From JAHJQQ01 sp032907525 (lineage in GTDB: Bacteria > Pseudomonadota > Gammaproteobacteria > Thiohalobacterales > Thiohalobacteraceae), in the NCBI GenBank assembly GCA_032907525.1, contig JAJJPM010000007.1, positions 1 to 30,155 of the forward strand: DNA of 30,155 bases, read 5' to 3'. Positions 14,379 through 22,390 of the stretch are shown in pieces. The notes below the pieces were generated by a model that worked only from the letters and a program-made list of their open reading frames with translations, was not told where the DNA came from and ran no database searches. The position numbers and the translations under genes were made by a program. Position 1 is the stretch's first letter, and every line of letters begins with the position of its first letter.

Positions 14379-15565
14379 CAGCGCGGCTCCCGGGAACGTC
14401 GTGTATCGGTACGGTTGTCCGTGCTCTGCGGCACGGCCGTCGGCGCTTCGCCCGTGCCGCTCTCGGCATAGCGCCGCGGGGCCACGGCGGCAGCGCCCTT
14501 CAGCATCTGGTCGAGCGGGAGGTACAGCAGGTTGTTGCCCCTGGACACGTCCACGGTGACCTTGCCGCTGTTCGCCATCACCCGCTGCATGGTCTCCAGA
14601 TAGAGGCGCTTGCGGGTGACTTCCGGCGCCTGGTTGTATTCGGCCAGCAGCTGGTCGAAGCGGCTGGATTCACCCTCGGCCTTGGCGATGATGCTGAGCT
14701 TGTAGCCGTTGGCCTCTTCCAGCACGCGCGCCGCGGCGCCGCGCGCCCGCGGGATGATGTCGTTGGCGTAGGCCTCCGCCTCGTTCTTCTGGCGCACCTC
14801 GTCCTCGCGCGCCTTGATGGCGTCGGCGAAGGCGCCCTGCACCTCTTCGGGGGGCTGGGCGTCCTGCAGGTTCACCGTCGTGATCAGGATGCCCGCCTGG
14901 TACTGGTCGAGAATCCCCTGGATCAGCTCCTTGGTCTGCATCGCGACTTCGGTGCGCCCCTCGGTCAGCACGAAGTCCATGTTGCTCTTGCCGATGACCT
15001 CGCGGATGGCGCTCTCGGTCGCCTGCTTGAGCGTGATGTCGGGATCGCGCACGTTGAACAGGTATTCGCGCGGATCCTTCACCTGATACTGCACGGCGAT
15101 GCGTATGTCGACGATGTTCTCGTCGCGGGTCAGCATCAGCGCCTCGCGCGGCACGCTCACCTGGCCGCTGCCGCCGGCACCCGAACGGTAGCCCACCTCG
15201 ACGAAGCGGCGCTGCCCGACGTCGACGATCTGGACCTGCTCTATGGGGAACGGGATGTGCCAGTGCGGCCCCGGCATGGTGATTTCGCTGAACTGGCCGA
15301 AACGCAGCACGACGCCGCGCTTGCCTTCCTCGACGATATAGATGCCGAAGGCCAGCCACGCGATCACGGCCGCGGCCACGATCAGGCCGAGGGCGAATCT
15401 GCCGCCGCCGTCGCCGCCGCGCGTACCGCCGCCCTTGCGGCCGCCGAACAGGCCGCCCATCTTGTCCTGCATCTTACGGACGATCTCGTCGAGATCGGGC
15501 GGGCCCTGATCGCCGCCGCGCCCACCCCACGGGTCTTTACCGCCACCCGGCTCGTTCCAAGCCAT
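14378..15565 (-). CDS. hflK: FtsH-protease modulator HflK
   Basis: HflK is the HflC partner in the FtsH-regulating complex. The 395-residue product begins with a glycine-rich cytoplasmic tail (MAWNEPGGGKDPWGG, about 1-55), typical of HflK. One membrane helix (about 57-77) and an SPFH domain (VEEGKRGVVLRFGQ, PGPHWHIPFPIEQV) follow, then a long Ala/Glu-rich helix (about 255-320) and an LYLETMQRVM segment near 335-344. A GGAG lies ten bases before the ATG. It is 310 bp downstream of hflX, a gap holding a candidate promoter and a hairpin. Confidence 0.96.
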   Translation of the reverse strand: MAWNEPGGGKDPWGGRGGDQGPPDLDEIVRKMQDKMGGLFGGRKGGGTRGGDGGGRFALGLIVAAAVIAWLAFGIYIVEEGKRGVVLRFGQFSEITMPGPHWHIPFPIEQVQIVDVGQRRFVEVGYRSGAGGSGQVSVPREALMLTRDENIVDIRIAVQYQVKDPREYLFNVRDPDITLKQATESAIREVIGKSNMDFVLTEGRTEVAMQTKELIQGILDQYQAGILITTVNLQDAQPPEEVQGAFADAIKAREDEVRQKNEAEAYANDIIPRARGAAARVLEEANGYKLSIIAKAEGESSRFDQLLAEYNQAPEVTRKRLYLETMQRVMANSGKVTVDVSRGNNLLYLPLDQMLKGAAAVAPRRYAESGTGEAPTAVPQSTDNRTDTRRSREPR

Positions 15566-15593
15566 TTGAACATGCTCCGTCTAGGACATCCGT

Positions 15594-15633
15594 AGGCGCC
15601 GCCTGGCCGGCCCGGCCGGGAAGCAAGGCGCCT
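15594..15633 (-). other. Stem-loop in the hflK leader
   Basis: AGGCGCC (15594-15600) and GGCGCCT (15627-15633) are complementary and enclose a GC-rich GGCCGGCCCGGCC core. It lies about 30-70 nt before the hflK ATG on the minus strand. It could influence hflK translation or mark the end of an hflX transcript; there is no T-run. Apart from this and the candidate promoter at 15744-15772, I see nothing in 15566-15875. Confidence 0.35.
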
Positions 15634-15743
15634 GTGTGTCAGGAATCGAGATTCTGTTGTCGAATCCGCTGGGGTTCCGCACCGGCCCGAGGCGGGCCGC
15701 GCCGCCGCTCATCGGCGTGTGCGCAAGTATGCCGAAGCGCAAG

Positions 15744-15772
15744 ATTTTATGGGGCTTTGGCCGCGCCCGCAA
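15744..15772 (-). promoter_or_regulatory. Candidate promoter for hflK-hflC
   Basis: On the minus strand, TTGCGG (15772-15767) and TAAAAT (15749-15744) are 17 bases apart. The -10 is one base from consensus; the -35 matches only TTG. The predicted start near 15737 would give a leader of about 170 nt that includes the hairpin at 15594-15633. It is an AT-rich spot in a GC-rich gap, which supports the call modestly. Confidence 0.4.
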
Positions 15773-15875
15773 GGAATTGACGCCGGCCGCCGCCAAATCC
15801 CCGCTTTTCGGAACGCACGGTGCCCGCGCGCCGCCGGCACGCGCGCCCCGCGGCGCAGGGACTCGATAGGCACAA

Positions 15876-17186
15876 TCAGCCGGCCCGCGCCGATTCACCG
15901 GGCGGATGCGCAGCGAGCACCGCCTCGATCCCTGCGCGCGCGCACAGGCGCTCGAGATCCGCGAACGGCAGCGCCAGATCCAGCCAGGTGGCGCCGCCGT
16001 CCTCGAACCGCTCCTGACGGACCGCGCCGATGCGGAACAGCTCCGAACGCAGCCGCCCGGCCCCGGGGGGCAGGCGCAGCCAGCCGCGCGCCACCGGCCC
16101 CCGCAGGAGCTCGCCCAGGGCGGCGGTCAGCAGGTCCAGGCCCGCACCCGTCAGCGCGGACAGCCAGACGCGTACCGGCCGCCCCTGCGCATCGCGTTCG
16201 AGACGCGGCGCCTCGCCGGGCATGCGGTCCAGCTTGTTGTACACCAGCAGCTGTGGCACGTCCGCCGCCCCCACATCCCGCAGCACCTCGTCGACCTGAC
16301 CGATGCGCTCCATGCGCGCCGGGTCGCTGGCGTCGACCACGTGCAGGAGCAGATCCGCCGCGCGCGTCTCCTCGAGGGTGGCGCGGAAGGCCGCGACGAG
16401 ATCGTGCGGCAGGTGCTGGACGAAGCCGACGGTGTCGGACAGGATCACCGGCCCCATCTCCGGCAGCTCCAGACGCCGCAGAGTCGGATCCAGGGTGGCG
16501 AACAGCTGATCGGCGGCGTAGACCTCCGACCCCGTCAGCGTGTTGAACAACGTCGACTTGCCGGCATTGGTGTAGCCGACCAGGGACACCGTCGGCAGCT
16601 CCGCCCGGGTGCGCGCGCGGCGCCCCTGGGCGCGCTGCCGCTGGACCTTCTCCAGCCGGCGGTGCAGCTGCTTTATCCGCGCCCCCAGCAGCCGCCGGTC
16701 GGTCTCCAGCTGGGTTTCGCCGGGACCGCGCAGTCCGATGCCGCCCTTCTGCCGTTCCAGATGGCTCCAGCCGCGCACCAGCCGCGTCGACAGGTGCTGC
16801 AGCTGGGCCAGCTCCACCTGCAGCTTGCCTTCGAAGGAACGCGCGCGCTGGGCGAAGATGTCCAGGATGAGGCCGGTCCGATCGAGCACCCGGCACTGCA
16901 GCAGCTTCTCCAGGTTGCGTTCCTGACTGGGGGACAGCGTATGGTTGAACAGCACCAGTTCGGCACCCGCCTCGGCCACGCGCGCGCTCACCTCCTCCGC
17001 CTTGCCGGAGCCGACGAAGTATTTGGGATCGGGGGTGGAACGGGACGCCGTGACGACGCCCACCGGGATCGCCCCGGCGGACTTCGCCAGCTCGGAGAAT
17101 TCCTGCAGATCTTCAGGTTCCTGGTCGCCCGCGAAATCGACGTGCACCAGGACGGCGCGCTCACCGCTGCGGGGACGATCAAACAA
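15876..17186 (-). CDS. hflX: GTPase HflX (ribosome rescue/splitting factor)
   Basis: HflX is a translational GTPase that binds the 50S subunit and splits stalled ribosomes. The start is a TTG at 17186, giving MFDRPRSGERAVLVHV, which matches the E. coli start MFDR and is therefore likely despite the rare codon. The 436-residue product has the N-terminal HflX domain (to about 165, with GLILDIFAQRA and GGIGLRGPGETQLETDRR), then the G domain: G1 GYTNAGKS (204-211), G2 FATLDPT (229-235), G3 DTVG (251-254), G4 NKLD (317-320) and G5 SAL (343-345). It lies 29 bp after hfq, in the usual hfq-hflX order. Confidence 0.96.
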   Translation of the reverse strand: MFDRPRSGERAVLVHVDFAGDQEPEDLQEFSELAKSAGAIPVGVVTASRSTPDPKYFVGSGKAEEVSARVAEAGAELVLFNHTLSPSQERNLEKLLQCRVLDRTGLILDIFAQRARSFEGKLQVELAQLQHLSTRLVRGWSHLERQKGGIGLRGPGETQLETDRRLLGARIKQLHRRLEKVQRQRAQGRRARTRAELPTVSLVGYTNAGKSTLFNTLTGSEVYAADQLFATLDPTLRRLELPEMGPVILSDTVGFVQHLPHDLVAAFRATLEETRAADLLLHVVDASDPARMERIGQVDEVLRDVGAADVPQLLVYNKLDRMPGEAPRLERDAQGRPVRVWLSALTGAGLDLLTAALGELLRGPVARGWLRLPPGAGRLRSELFRIGAVRQERFEDGGATWLDLALPFADLERLCARAGIEAVLAAHPPGESARAG

Positions 17187-17215
17187 TCACGGATCCCCGC
17201 GCGACGCGGTCGCGG

Positions 17216-17470
17216 TCAGGCATTGCCCGGTTCCGGTCCTGCACCTTCGTCACCGCCGGTGATGCGCACGTTGCGCGCGGGCACGACCGTGGAGATGGCA
17301 TGCTTGTACACCATCTGGCTGACGCTGTTCTTCAACAGAACGACGAATTGATCGAACGATTCGATCTGGCCCTGCAACTTGATTCCATTCACCAGGTAGA
17401 TCGACACAGGCACCCGTTCCTTGCGCAAGGTGTTCAGAAAGGGTTCCTGCAGGGATTGTCCACGTGCCAT
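17216..17470 (-). CDS. hfq: RNA chaperone Hfq
   Basis: Hfq is the Sm-like hexameric chaperone for small-RNA/mRNA pairing. The 84-residue product starts MARGQSLQEPFLN at the ATG at 17470, behind a strong AGGAG seven bases upstream; an upstream in-frame start would add ten unlikely residues. Sm1 and Sm2 motifs are complete: Q8, K31, F39 and Q41 of the proximal face and Y55-K56-H57 (YKH) are all present. The C-terminal tail is short (about 18 residues after the Sm core), much shorter than in E. coli and similar to the short tail I recall for Pseudomonas. Confidence 0.97.
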   Translation of the reverse strand: MARGQSLQEPFLNTLRKERVPVSIYLVNGIKLQGQIESFDQFVVLLKNSVSQMVYKHAISTVVPARNVRITGGDEGAGPEPGNA

Positions 17471-17600
17471 TTCGTTTCTCCTTCTTCTTATGTCCGCCAA
17501 GAGCCCTCTCCAATCCTTCCATGTTCAGTACATGCGATTGAATGAGCGAGTCTTTTCGCGCGCCGTAAGGTTCGTAACCGCATCTCAGCCTCGTCAGGAA

Positions 17601-17609
17601 AGTGTAGCA
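17601..17609 (-). promoter_or_regulatory. Candidate extended -10 promoter for hfq
   Basis: Just after the miaA stop, the minus strand reads TGCTACACT (17609-17601), an extended -10 with TACACT as hexamer. TTGTGG-N18-TATGCT overlaps it as a second reading. Neither -35 is strong. The resulting leader of about 125 nt lies in the 148 bp miaA-hfq gap, a spacing that suggests hfq is not driven only from miaA. Confidence 0.35.
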
Positions 17610-17618
17610 TAGTCAGTT

Positions 17619-18566
17619 TCATAGTCGGTCCACAAGCCCGGCCTGCACAAGGATTTGCACCGTTCTGTCCAGCAGTCGGGGCGATTCCGCATCCAGCCAG
17701 ATCACGTCCTCTTCGCCCCTGAGCCAGGTCAGTTGACGCTTCGCATACTGGCGGGTGGCGATGATCGCGCGCTCGCACATCTGCGCGTGATCGAGTTCGC
17801 CCGCCAGGTACTGCCATACCTGCCGGTAACCCACGGCTCGGATCGAAGGCAGGTGCGGTCCGAGATCGCCGCGCCGGTACAGCCGCTCCACTTCCGCGAC
17901 GAAACCCTGCTCGAGCATCTGCCCGAAACGCACCTCGATGCGGTGCCGCAGCACGCTCCTGTCCGGCGGCGCGACGGCCAATTTCAACAGCCGTTGCGGA
18001 GCCCCGTCCTTGACCTCATCCGCAAAGTGCGCGCTGAGCGGCCGGCCGCTCAGCTCAAAGACCTCGAGCGCCCGCTGAATACGCTGCGGATCATTGGGAT
18101 GGATGCGCCGCGCCGATTCCGGGTCAACCTCGGCCAGGCGCGCGTGCAACGCCTCCAGACCGTATTCCCGCGCCTCGGCGTCGAGGCGCGCCCGCACCGC
18201 GCTGTCGGCATCCGGCAAGGCGGCCAAACCCTGCTGGAGGGCACGGAAATAGAGCAGGGTTCCGCCCGTCAGCAGTGGTAGACGCCCGCTTTGGTCGATT
18301 TGTTCCGTCTCCCTCAGACAATCTTTGCGAAAAAGCGCGGCCGAGTAGCGTTCGGCCGGGTCGAGGAAGTCGATCAGCCGGTGGGGGGCGACGCGCAGCA
18401 CGTCCGGACCCGGCTTGGCCGTGCCGATGTCCATGCCGCGGTACACCATGGCCGAGTCGACGCTGATGATGTCGAAGGGAAAACGCTTGACGAGCTCGAC
18501 CGCCAGGCGGGTCTTGCCCGAGGCCGTCGGACCCATGATGCACAGACGTGGCGGCCTCGCGAGCAC
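17619..18566 (-). CDS. miaA: tRNA dimethylallyltransferase MiaA
   Basis: MiaA adds a dimethylallyl group to A37 of tRNAs that read codons starting with U. The 315-residue product has the P-loop GPTASGKT (12-19), the DSAMVYRGMDIGTAKP motif (37-52), GGTLLYFRA (101-109) and the RAVGYRQVWQYL segment, all family hallmarks. The start is a GTG at 18566, nine bases after the mutL stop and in the same frame; no better start exists because that stop lies just upstream. No clear Shine-Dalgarno is seen, so initiation may depend on ribosomes finishing mutL. Order mutL-miaA-hfq is conserved. Confidence 0.95.
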   Translation of the reverse strand: MLARPPRLCIMGPTASGKTRLAVELVKRFPFDIISVDSAMVYRGMDIGTAKPGPDVLRVAPHRLIDFLDPAERYSAALFRKDCLRETEQIDQSGRLPLLTGGTLLYFRALQQGLAALPDADSAVRARLDAEAREYGLEALHARLAEVDPESARRIHPNDPQRIQRALEVFELSGRPLSAHFADEVKDGAPQRLLKLAVAPPDRSVLRHRIEVRFGQMLEQGFVAEVERLYRRGDLGPHLPSIRAVGYRQVWQYLAGELDHAQMCERAIIATRQYAKRQLTWLRGEEDVIWLDAESPRLLDRTVQILVQAGLVDRL

Positions 18567-18575
18567 GGGGCAGCG

Positions 18576-20378
18576 TCACTGGCCGCGCAGGAACAGCCGG
18601 TCGAGCTCCTCGAGTCGCAACTGCACCCAGGTCGGCCGGCCATGGTTGCACTGGCCGCTGCGTTCGGTACGCTCCATGTCGCGCAGCAGCGCGTTCATCT
18701 CGGCGACGGACAGCTGCCGGTTGGCGCGCACGGAACCGTGACAGGCCATGGTGGCGAGCACCGCATTGTGCGCCTCGCGCAGGCGCGTGCTGACGGCGTG
18801 TTCGCTCATGTCCGACAGCACGTCGCGTACCAGCGCGGCGGCATCGGCGTACCGCAGCAGCGCCGGCACCTGCCGCACCACCAGCCGCTCCGGCCCGAGG
18901 CGGTCGACCTCGAAGCCGAGTTCCGCGAACACCGGTGCGGCCTCCTCGGCCAGCGCCGCCTCGCGCTCGCTGACCGCGAGCGTCACCGGCACCAGCAGCG
19001 GCTGCGCGCGAATGCCTTCGCCTGCATGGCTGCGCTTGAGTCCTTCATAGGTGATGCGCTCGTGTGCGGCGTGCATGTCGACCAGCACCAGGCCCTCGGC
19101 GTTCTGCGCGAGGATGTAGATGCCATGCAGCTGCGCCAGCGCGAAACCGAGCGGCGGTAATCCGGGTGCGGCCTCCGGCATCGGCTCCGCCGCCCGAGGC
19201 GAGTGCGCGGCCGCGGCGCCCTCCTGCATCACGGTCTGCGCCGATTCCGGATGCAGCGCCGCATAGGCCGCCATCTGCTCCGCCACTGCCAGCGCCATGG
19301 GCTGCTGGCGCGTGATCGACGCGGGCATGACGGCAGGACGCGGCGGGGGTGCAGGCTCACCTGCGGCGGAGACGCCCGGACCGCTGCGCGCCAGCGCCTC
19401 ATGCAGCGAGCGGAACAGAAAATCGTGCACCAGCCGGCTGTCGCGGAAGCGCACTTCGTGCTTGGCGGGATGCACGTTCACGTCCACCGTCGCCGGATCC
19501 AGTTCCAGATACAGTACGAAGGCCGGGTGACGGCCGTGGAACAGCACGTCCTGATAGGCCTGCCGGACGGCGTGGGCGATCAGTTTGTCGCGCACCATGC
19601 GACCGTTGACGAAGAAATGCTGCAGATCGGCCTGGCTGCGCGAGAAGGTCGGCTGCGCGATCCAGCCGCACAGGCGCAGATCGACCGCCGCCTGTTCGAC
19701 GTACAGGCTCTGCTCGATGAAGGGCTGGCCGCACAGCTTCGCCAGCCGCTGTTCGCGTTGCGCGCGCGTCTCCGCGGCCGGCAACCGCCAGACCTGCCGC
19801 TGATTGTGGCCGAGCGCGATGTCGATGCCGAAGCGGCTCAGCGCGATGCGCCGCACCACATCCTCGATGTGCTTGAACTCGGTGGTGTCGCCGCGCAGGA
19901 ACTTGCGCCGCGCCGGCGTGTTGAAGAACAGGTCGCGGATCTCGACCGTGGTGCCGGGCGGATGCGCGGCCGGTTCCGGCGGTTCGACCCGGTCCGACCC
20001 GTCGCCGCGCACGCGCCAGGCGGCCTCGGCACCGGGGGTCCGCGACGTCAGCGTCAGGCGCGACACCGAGGCGATGCTCGGCAGCGCCTCGCCGCGGAAG
20101 CCGAGACTGGCGACCTGCTCGAGATCCTCGAGGCTGGCGATCTTGCTGGTCGCATGCCGGGCCAGCGCCAGCGGCAGCTCGTCGCGCGCGATGCCGAGGC
20201 CGTCGTCGCGCACGCGGATCAGGGCCTTGCCGCCCTGCTCGATATCGATCTCCAATCGCCGCGCACCGGCGTCCAGGCTGTTCTCCAGCAGTTCCTTGAC
20301 CACGGATGCGGGGCGCTCGACCACCTCGCCGGCGGCGATCTGGTTGACGAGCTGCGGAGGAAGCAGGCGGATGGACAT
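18576..20378 (-). CDS. mutL: DNA mismatch repair protein MutL, endonuclease type
   Basis: MutL couples mismatch recognition by MutS to strand incision. The 600-residue product has the GHKL ATPase domain with IAAGEVVERP (14-23), ENSLDAGA (32-39), DDGLGI (58-63) and GFRGEALPSI (93-102). A proline/alanine-rich linker (about 335-405) leads to the C-terminal dimerisation domain. Unlike E. coli MutL, this domain carries the metal-binding endonuclease signature D434-M-H-A-A-H-E440-R-I-T-Y-E445, with supporting motifs ACHGSVRAN (545-553) and QCNHGRPT (576-583). The protein probably nicks DNA itself, as in organisms without MutH. It lies 105 bp after the amidase gene. Confidence 0.96.
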   Translation of the reverse strand: MSIRLLPPQLVNQIAAGEVVERPASVVKELLENSLDAGARRLEIDIEQGGKALIRVRDDGLGIARDELPLALARHATSKIASLEDLEQVASLGFRGEALPSIASVSRLTLTSRTPGAEAAWRVRGDGSDRVEPPEPAAHPPGTTVEIRDLFFNTPARRKFLRGDTTEFKHIEDVVRRIALSRFGIDIALGHNQRQVWRLPAAETRAQREQRLAKLCGQPFIEQSLYVEQAAVDLRLCGWIAQPTFSRSQADLQHFFVNGRMVRDKLIAHAVRQAYQDVLFHGRHPAFVLYLELDPATVDVNVHPAKHEVRFRDSRLVHDFLFRSLHEALARSGPGVSAAGEPAPPPRPAVMPASITRQQPMALAVAEQMAAYAALHPESAQTVMQEGAAAAHSPRAAEPMPEAAPGLPPLGFALAQLHGIYILAQNAEGLVLVDMHAAHERITYEGLKRSHAGEGIRAQPLLVPVTLAVSEREAALAEEAAPVFAELGFEVDRLGPERLVVRQVPALLRYADAAALVRDVLSDMSEHAVSTRLREAHNAVLATMACHGSVRANRQLSVAEMNALLRDMERTERSGQCNHGRPTWVQLRLEELDRLFLRGQ

Positions 20379-20483
20379 GCCGGCAAGGATACCAGAGTCC
20401 GATGGCGCCGCGATCCGGGACCGGTGGTGGAGGGTCGGCGGTGAAAGGAACGCGGTCCGGCCGGCTGCACGGCCAGGAACCGC

Positions 20484-21800
20484 TCAGCTGTCCTCGCCGG
20501 GAATGCGCAGCACGGCGCCGACCTGGAGGGTGTCGTCGGACAGGCTGTTGGCGACCCGCAGGCGCTGCATGCTGACGTCGTAGCGCCTGGCGATCTCCGA
20601 CAGCGTATCGCCGCGCCTGATGACGTGCTCGCGCGTGGCCATGAGGGTGCCGGTCGGCGGGTTGTTGCGGAAATAGGCCCGCACGCCGTTCATCACCGCC
20701 TGCGCCAGCTTGCGCTGATGCCCGCGGTCGCGCAGCTTGAGTTCCTCCTGCGGATTCGAGATGAAGGCGGTCTCGACCAGGATCGACGGTACGTCGGGCG
20801 ATTTCAGCACCACGAAACCGGCCTGCTGCACCTGATGCTTGTGCACACGGCCGATCTGCTTGAGTTCGCGCAGCACATTGTCGGCCACCTCGGTGCTCGC
20901 CTCGATACTGGCGGCGCGCGACAGGTCCAGCAGCACGGTACGCAGCAGATCGTCCTTGTCGTTGAGGCTGACGCCGCCGACCAGGTCGGAGGCGTTTTCC
21001 TGATCGGCCAGGATGCGCGCCATCTCCGAGGAAGCGCCGCGCTCGGACACCACGTACACCGAGGAGCCGTGGGCGCGCCGGTCCTTGAACGCGTCGGCGT
21101 GGATGGACACGAACAGGTCGGCGCGGTGCTCGCGCGCCTTCTGCATGCGCTTGCGCAGCGGAATGAAGTAGTCGCCGTCGCGGATCAGCACGGCGCGCAT
21201 GCCGGGCTCCTTGTCGACCAGCGCGGCCAGATCGCGGGCGATCTGCAGCACCACGTCCTTCTCGCGCGTGCCCTTGCGGCCGCGCGCGCCAGGATCTTCG
21301 CCGCCGTGTCCGGCGTCGATGGCGATCACCAGTTCGCGGGCCGCAGTCTTGGGAGCCGCCTTCGCCGTCACCGTCGGCTTCGCCGCCCGTGCCGAGGCCG
21401 TTGCGGGCTGCCCGGCTTCGTACAGATCGACGACCAGGCGGTGGCCATATTCGCCATTGGGCTTGAGCAGGAAACTGCGCGGCCGCACGGCGCCGCTGGT
21501 ATCCAGCACCAGGCGCAGATCGGTGCCGTTGCGCACACCGCTGCGCAGGCTCTTCACGAGACCTTGTCCGAGATCGGTTTGAGAGGCGGATTTCAACCGG
21601 GCGCCGCGCAGATCTATCACCACGCGATCGGGGCCGCTCAGCGTGAAGAGTTCATGGGCGACCGGGCCGCTGACATCGAGGACCACGCGGGTGTTGTCCG
21701 GCGCCGCCCAGACACGCACCCCCTGGACCTCCACGGGTCCGGCCAGGCAGGTGCCGGCCAGCCACAACAGCAGCCAGGCGATCGAGCGGCGCCATGCCAT
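20484..21800 (-). CDS. amiB: N-acetylmuramoyl-L-alanine amidase, AmiB/AmiC type with LysM
   Basis: This is a periplasmic zinc amidase that cleaves septal peptidoglycan for daughter-cell separation. The ATG at 21800, behind GAGGAGG, gives 438 residues. A signal peptide (about 1-20) is followed by an AMIN domain (about 22-128), an Ala/Thr-rich linker, an Amidase_3 domain (about 157-378) and a C-terminal LysM domain (391-433). Zinc ligands H165 (DAGHGGEDPGA), E180 and H234 (SIHADAF), and E343 (LVETAFISNP), are present. An insert near 268-300 resembles the autoinhibitory helix relieved by EnvC or NlpD. The mutL neighbour favours amiB; AmiC is the alternative. An in-frame upstream extension to 21914 covers the promoter and is rejected. 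Confidence 0.93.
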   Translation of the reverse strand: MAWRRSIAWLLLWLAGTCLAGPVEVQGVRVWAAPDNTRVVLDVSGPVAHELFTLSGPDRVVIDLRGARLKSASQTDLGQGLVKSLRSGVRNGTDLRLVLDTSGAVRPRSFLLKPNGEYGHRLVVDLYEAGQPATASARAAKPTVTAKAAPKTAARELVIAIDAGHGGEDPGARGRKGTREKDVVLQIARDLAALVDKEPGMRAVLIRDGDYFIPLRKRMQKAREHRADLFVSIHADAFKDRRAHGSSVYVVSERGASSEMARILADQENASDLVGGVSLNDKDDLLRTVLLDLSRAASIEASTEVADNVLRELKQIGRVHKHQVQQAGFVVLKSPDVPSILVETAFISNPQEELKLRDRGHQRKLAQAVMNGVRAYFRNNPPTGTLMATREHVIRRGDTLSEIARRYDVSMQRLRVANSLSDDTLQVGAVLRIPGEDS

Positions 21801-21838
21801 CCCCTGTCCTCCTCGTTGCGGTTTCGGGATTATGCGGC

Positions 21839-21868
21839 AATCTAGCCACAGGGGCGGTGGGATTTCAA
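21839..21868 (-). promoter_or_regulatory. Candidate promoter for the amidase-mutL-miaA unit
   Basis: On the minus strand, TTGAAA (21868-21863) and TAGATT (21844-21839) are 18 bases apart. A run of seven A (in GAGAAAAAAACTTG) lies directly upstream, resembling an UP element. The predicted start near 21832 gives a leader of about 31 nt that includes the GAGGAGG site before the amidase ATG. Confidence 0.5.
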
Positions 21869-21919
21869 GTTTTTTTCTCAAGTATTCCTGCGGATAGCAC
21901 AGACACCTGAACAAGCCCC

Positions 21920-22390
21920 CTAGGAGCCCTGTTTATCTAGTTGTCCCACCAGCCAGTCACCGACGGGGGAGTGGCCGGTGAGCGTGACCCACCGGCCGGG
22001 GTCTTTATACCGGATAGTGACGCTCAGATCGGCCGCGGGCAGCACACCCCGGCCGCGCTCCGGCCATTCCACCAGGGCGACGCTGCCGGCATCGAGCAGA
22101 TCGCGGATACCGATCCATTCGAGTTCCTCGGCGTCCGCCAGACGGTACAGATCCAGGTGGTAGAGGGTGAGCGGCGGCAGTTCGTAGGGCTCCACCAGGG
22201 TGTAAGTGGGACTGCGCACCGGCCCGGCGTGACCGCGCCCCCGCAACAGTCCGCGGACCAGCGTGGTCTTGCCGACGCCGAGATCCCCGGTCAGGTAGAT
22301 GACCTCTCCGCCGCGGAGGTGCGCGCCCAGCGCGGCGCCGAGACGTTCCATGGCCTCGGCATCGCCGATGTCCAGGGTCAGCCCGGTCAT
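21920..22390 (-). CDS. tsaE: tRNA threonylcarbamoyladenosine biosynthesis ATPase TsaE
   Basis: TsaE is the ATPase that works with TsaB and TsaD to form the essential t6A37 modification on ANN-decoding tRNAs. From the ATG at 22390 the product is 156 residues. Walker A is GDLGVGKTT (35-43), followed by SPTYTLV (60-66), HLDLYRL (78-84) and VEWPER (107-112), all family signatures. The ATG overlaps the nnrD stop by four bases (ATGA), as in the usual yjeF-yjeE pair. An upstream start at 22414 would overlap nnrD by 28 bases and is less likely. Confidence 0.95.
   Translation of the reverse strand: MTGLTLDIGDAEAMERLGAALGAHLRGGEVIYLTGDLGVGKTTLVRGLLRGRGHAGPVRSPTYTLVEPYELPPLTLYHLDLYRLADAEELEWIGIRDLLDAGSVALVEWPERGRGVLPAADLSVTIRYKDPGRWVTLTGHSPVGDWLVGQLDKQGS

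Noticed and set aside
20379..20400. TGGTATCCT as an extended -10 promoter for mutL
   Set aside because: It would leave a leader of only about 8 nt and has no -35; coincidence is more likely.
21801..21914. 38-residue N-terminal extension of the amidase
   Set aside because: It precedes a good signal peptide and ribosome-binding site and overlaps the candidate promoter.
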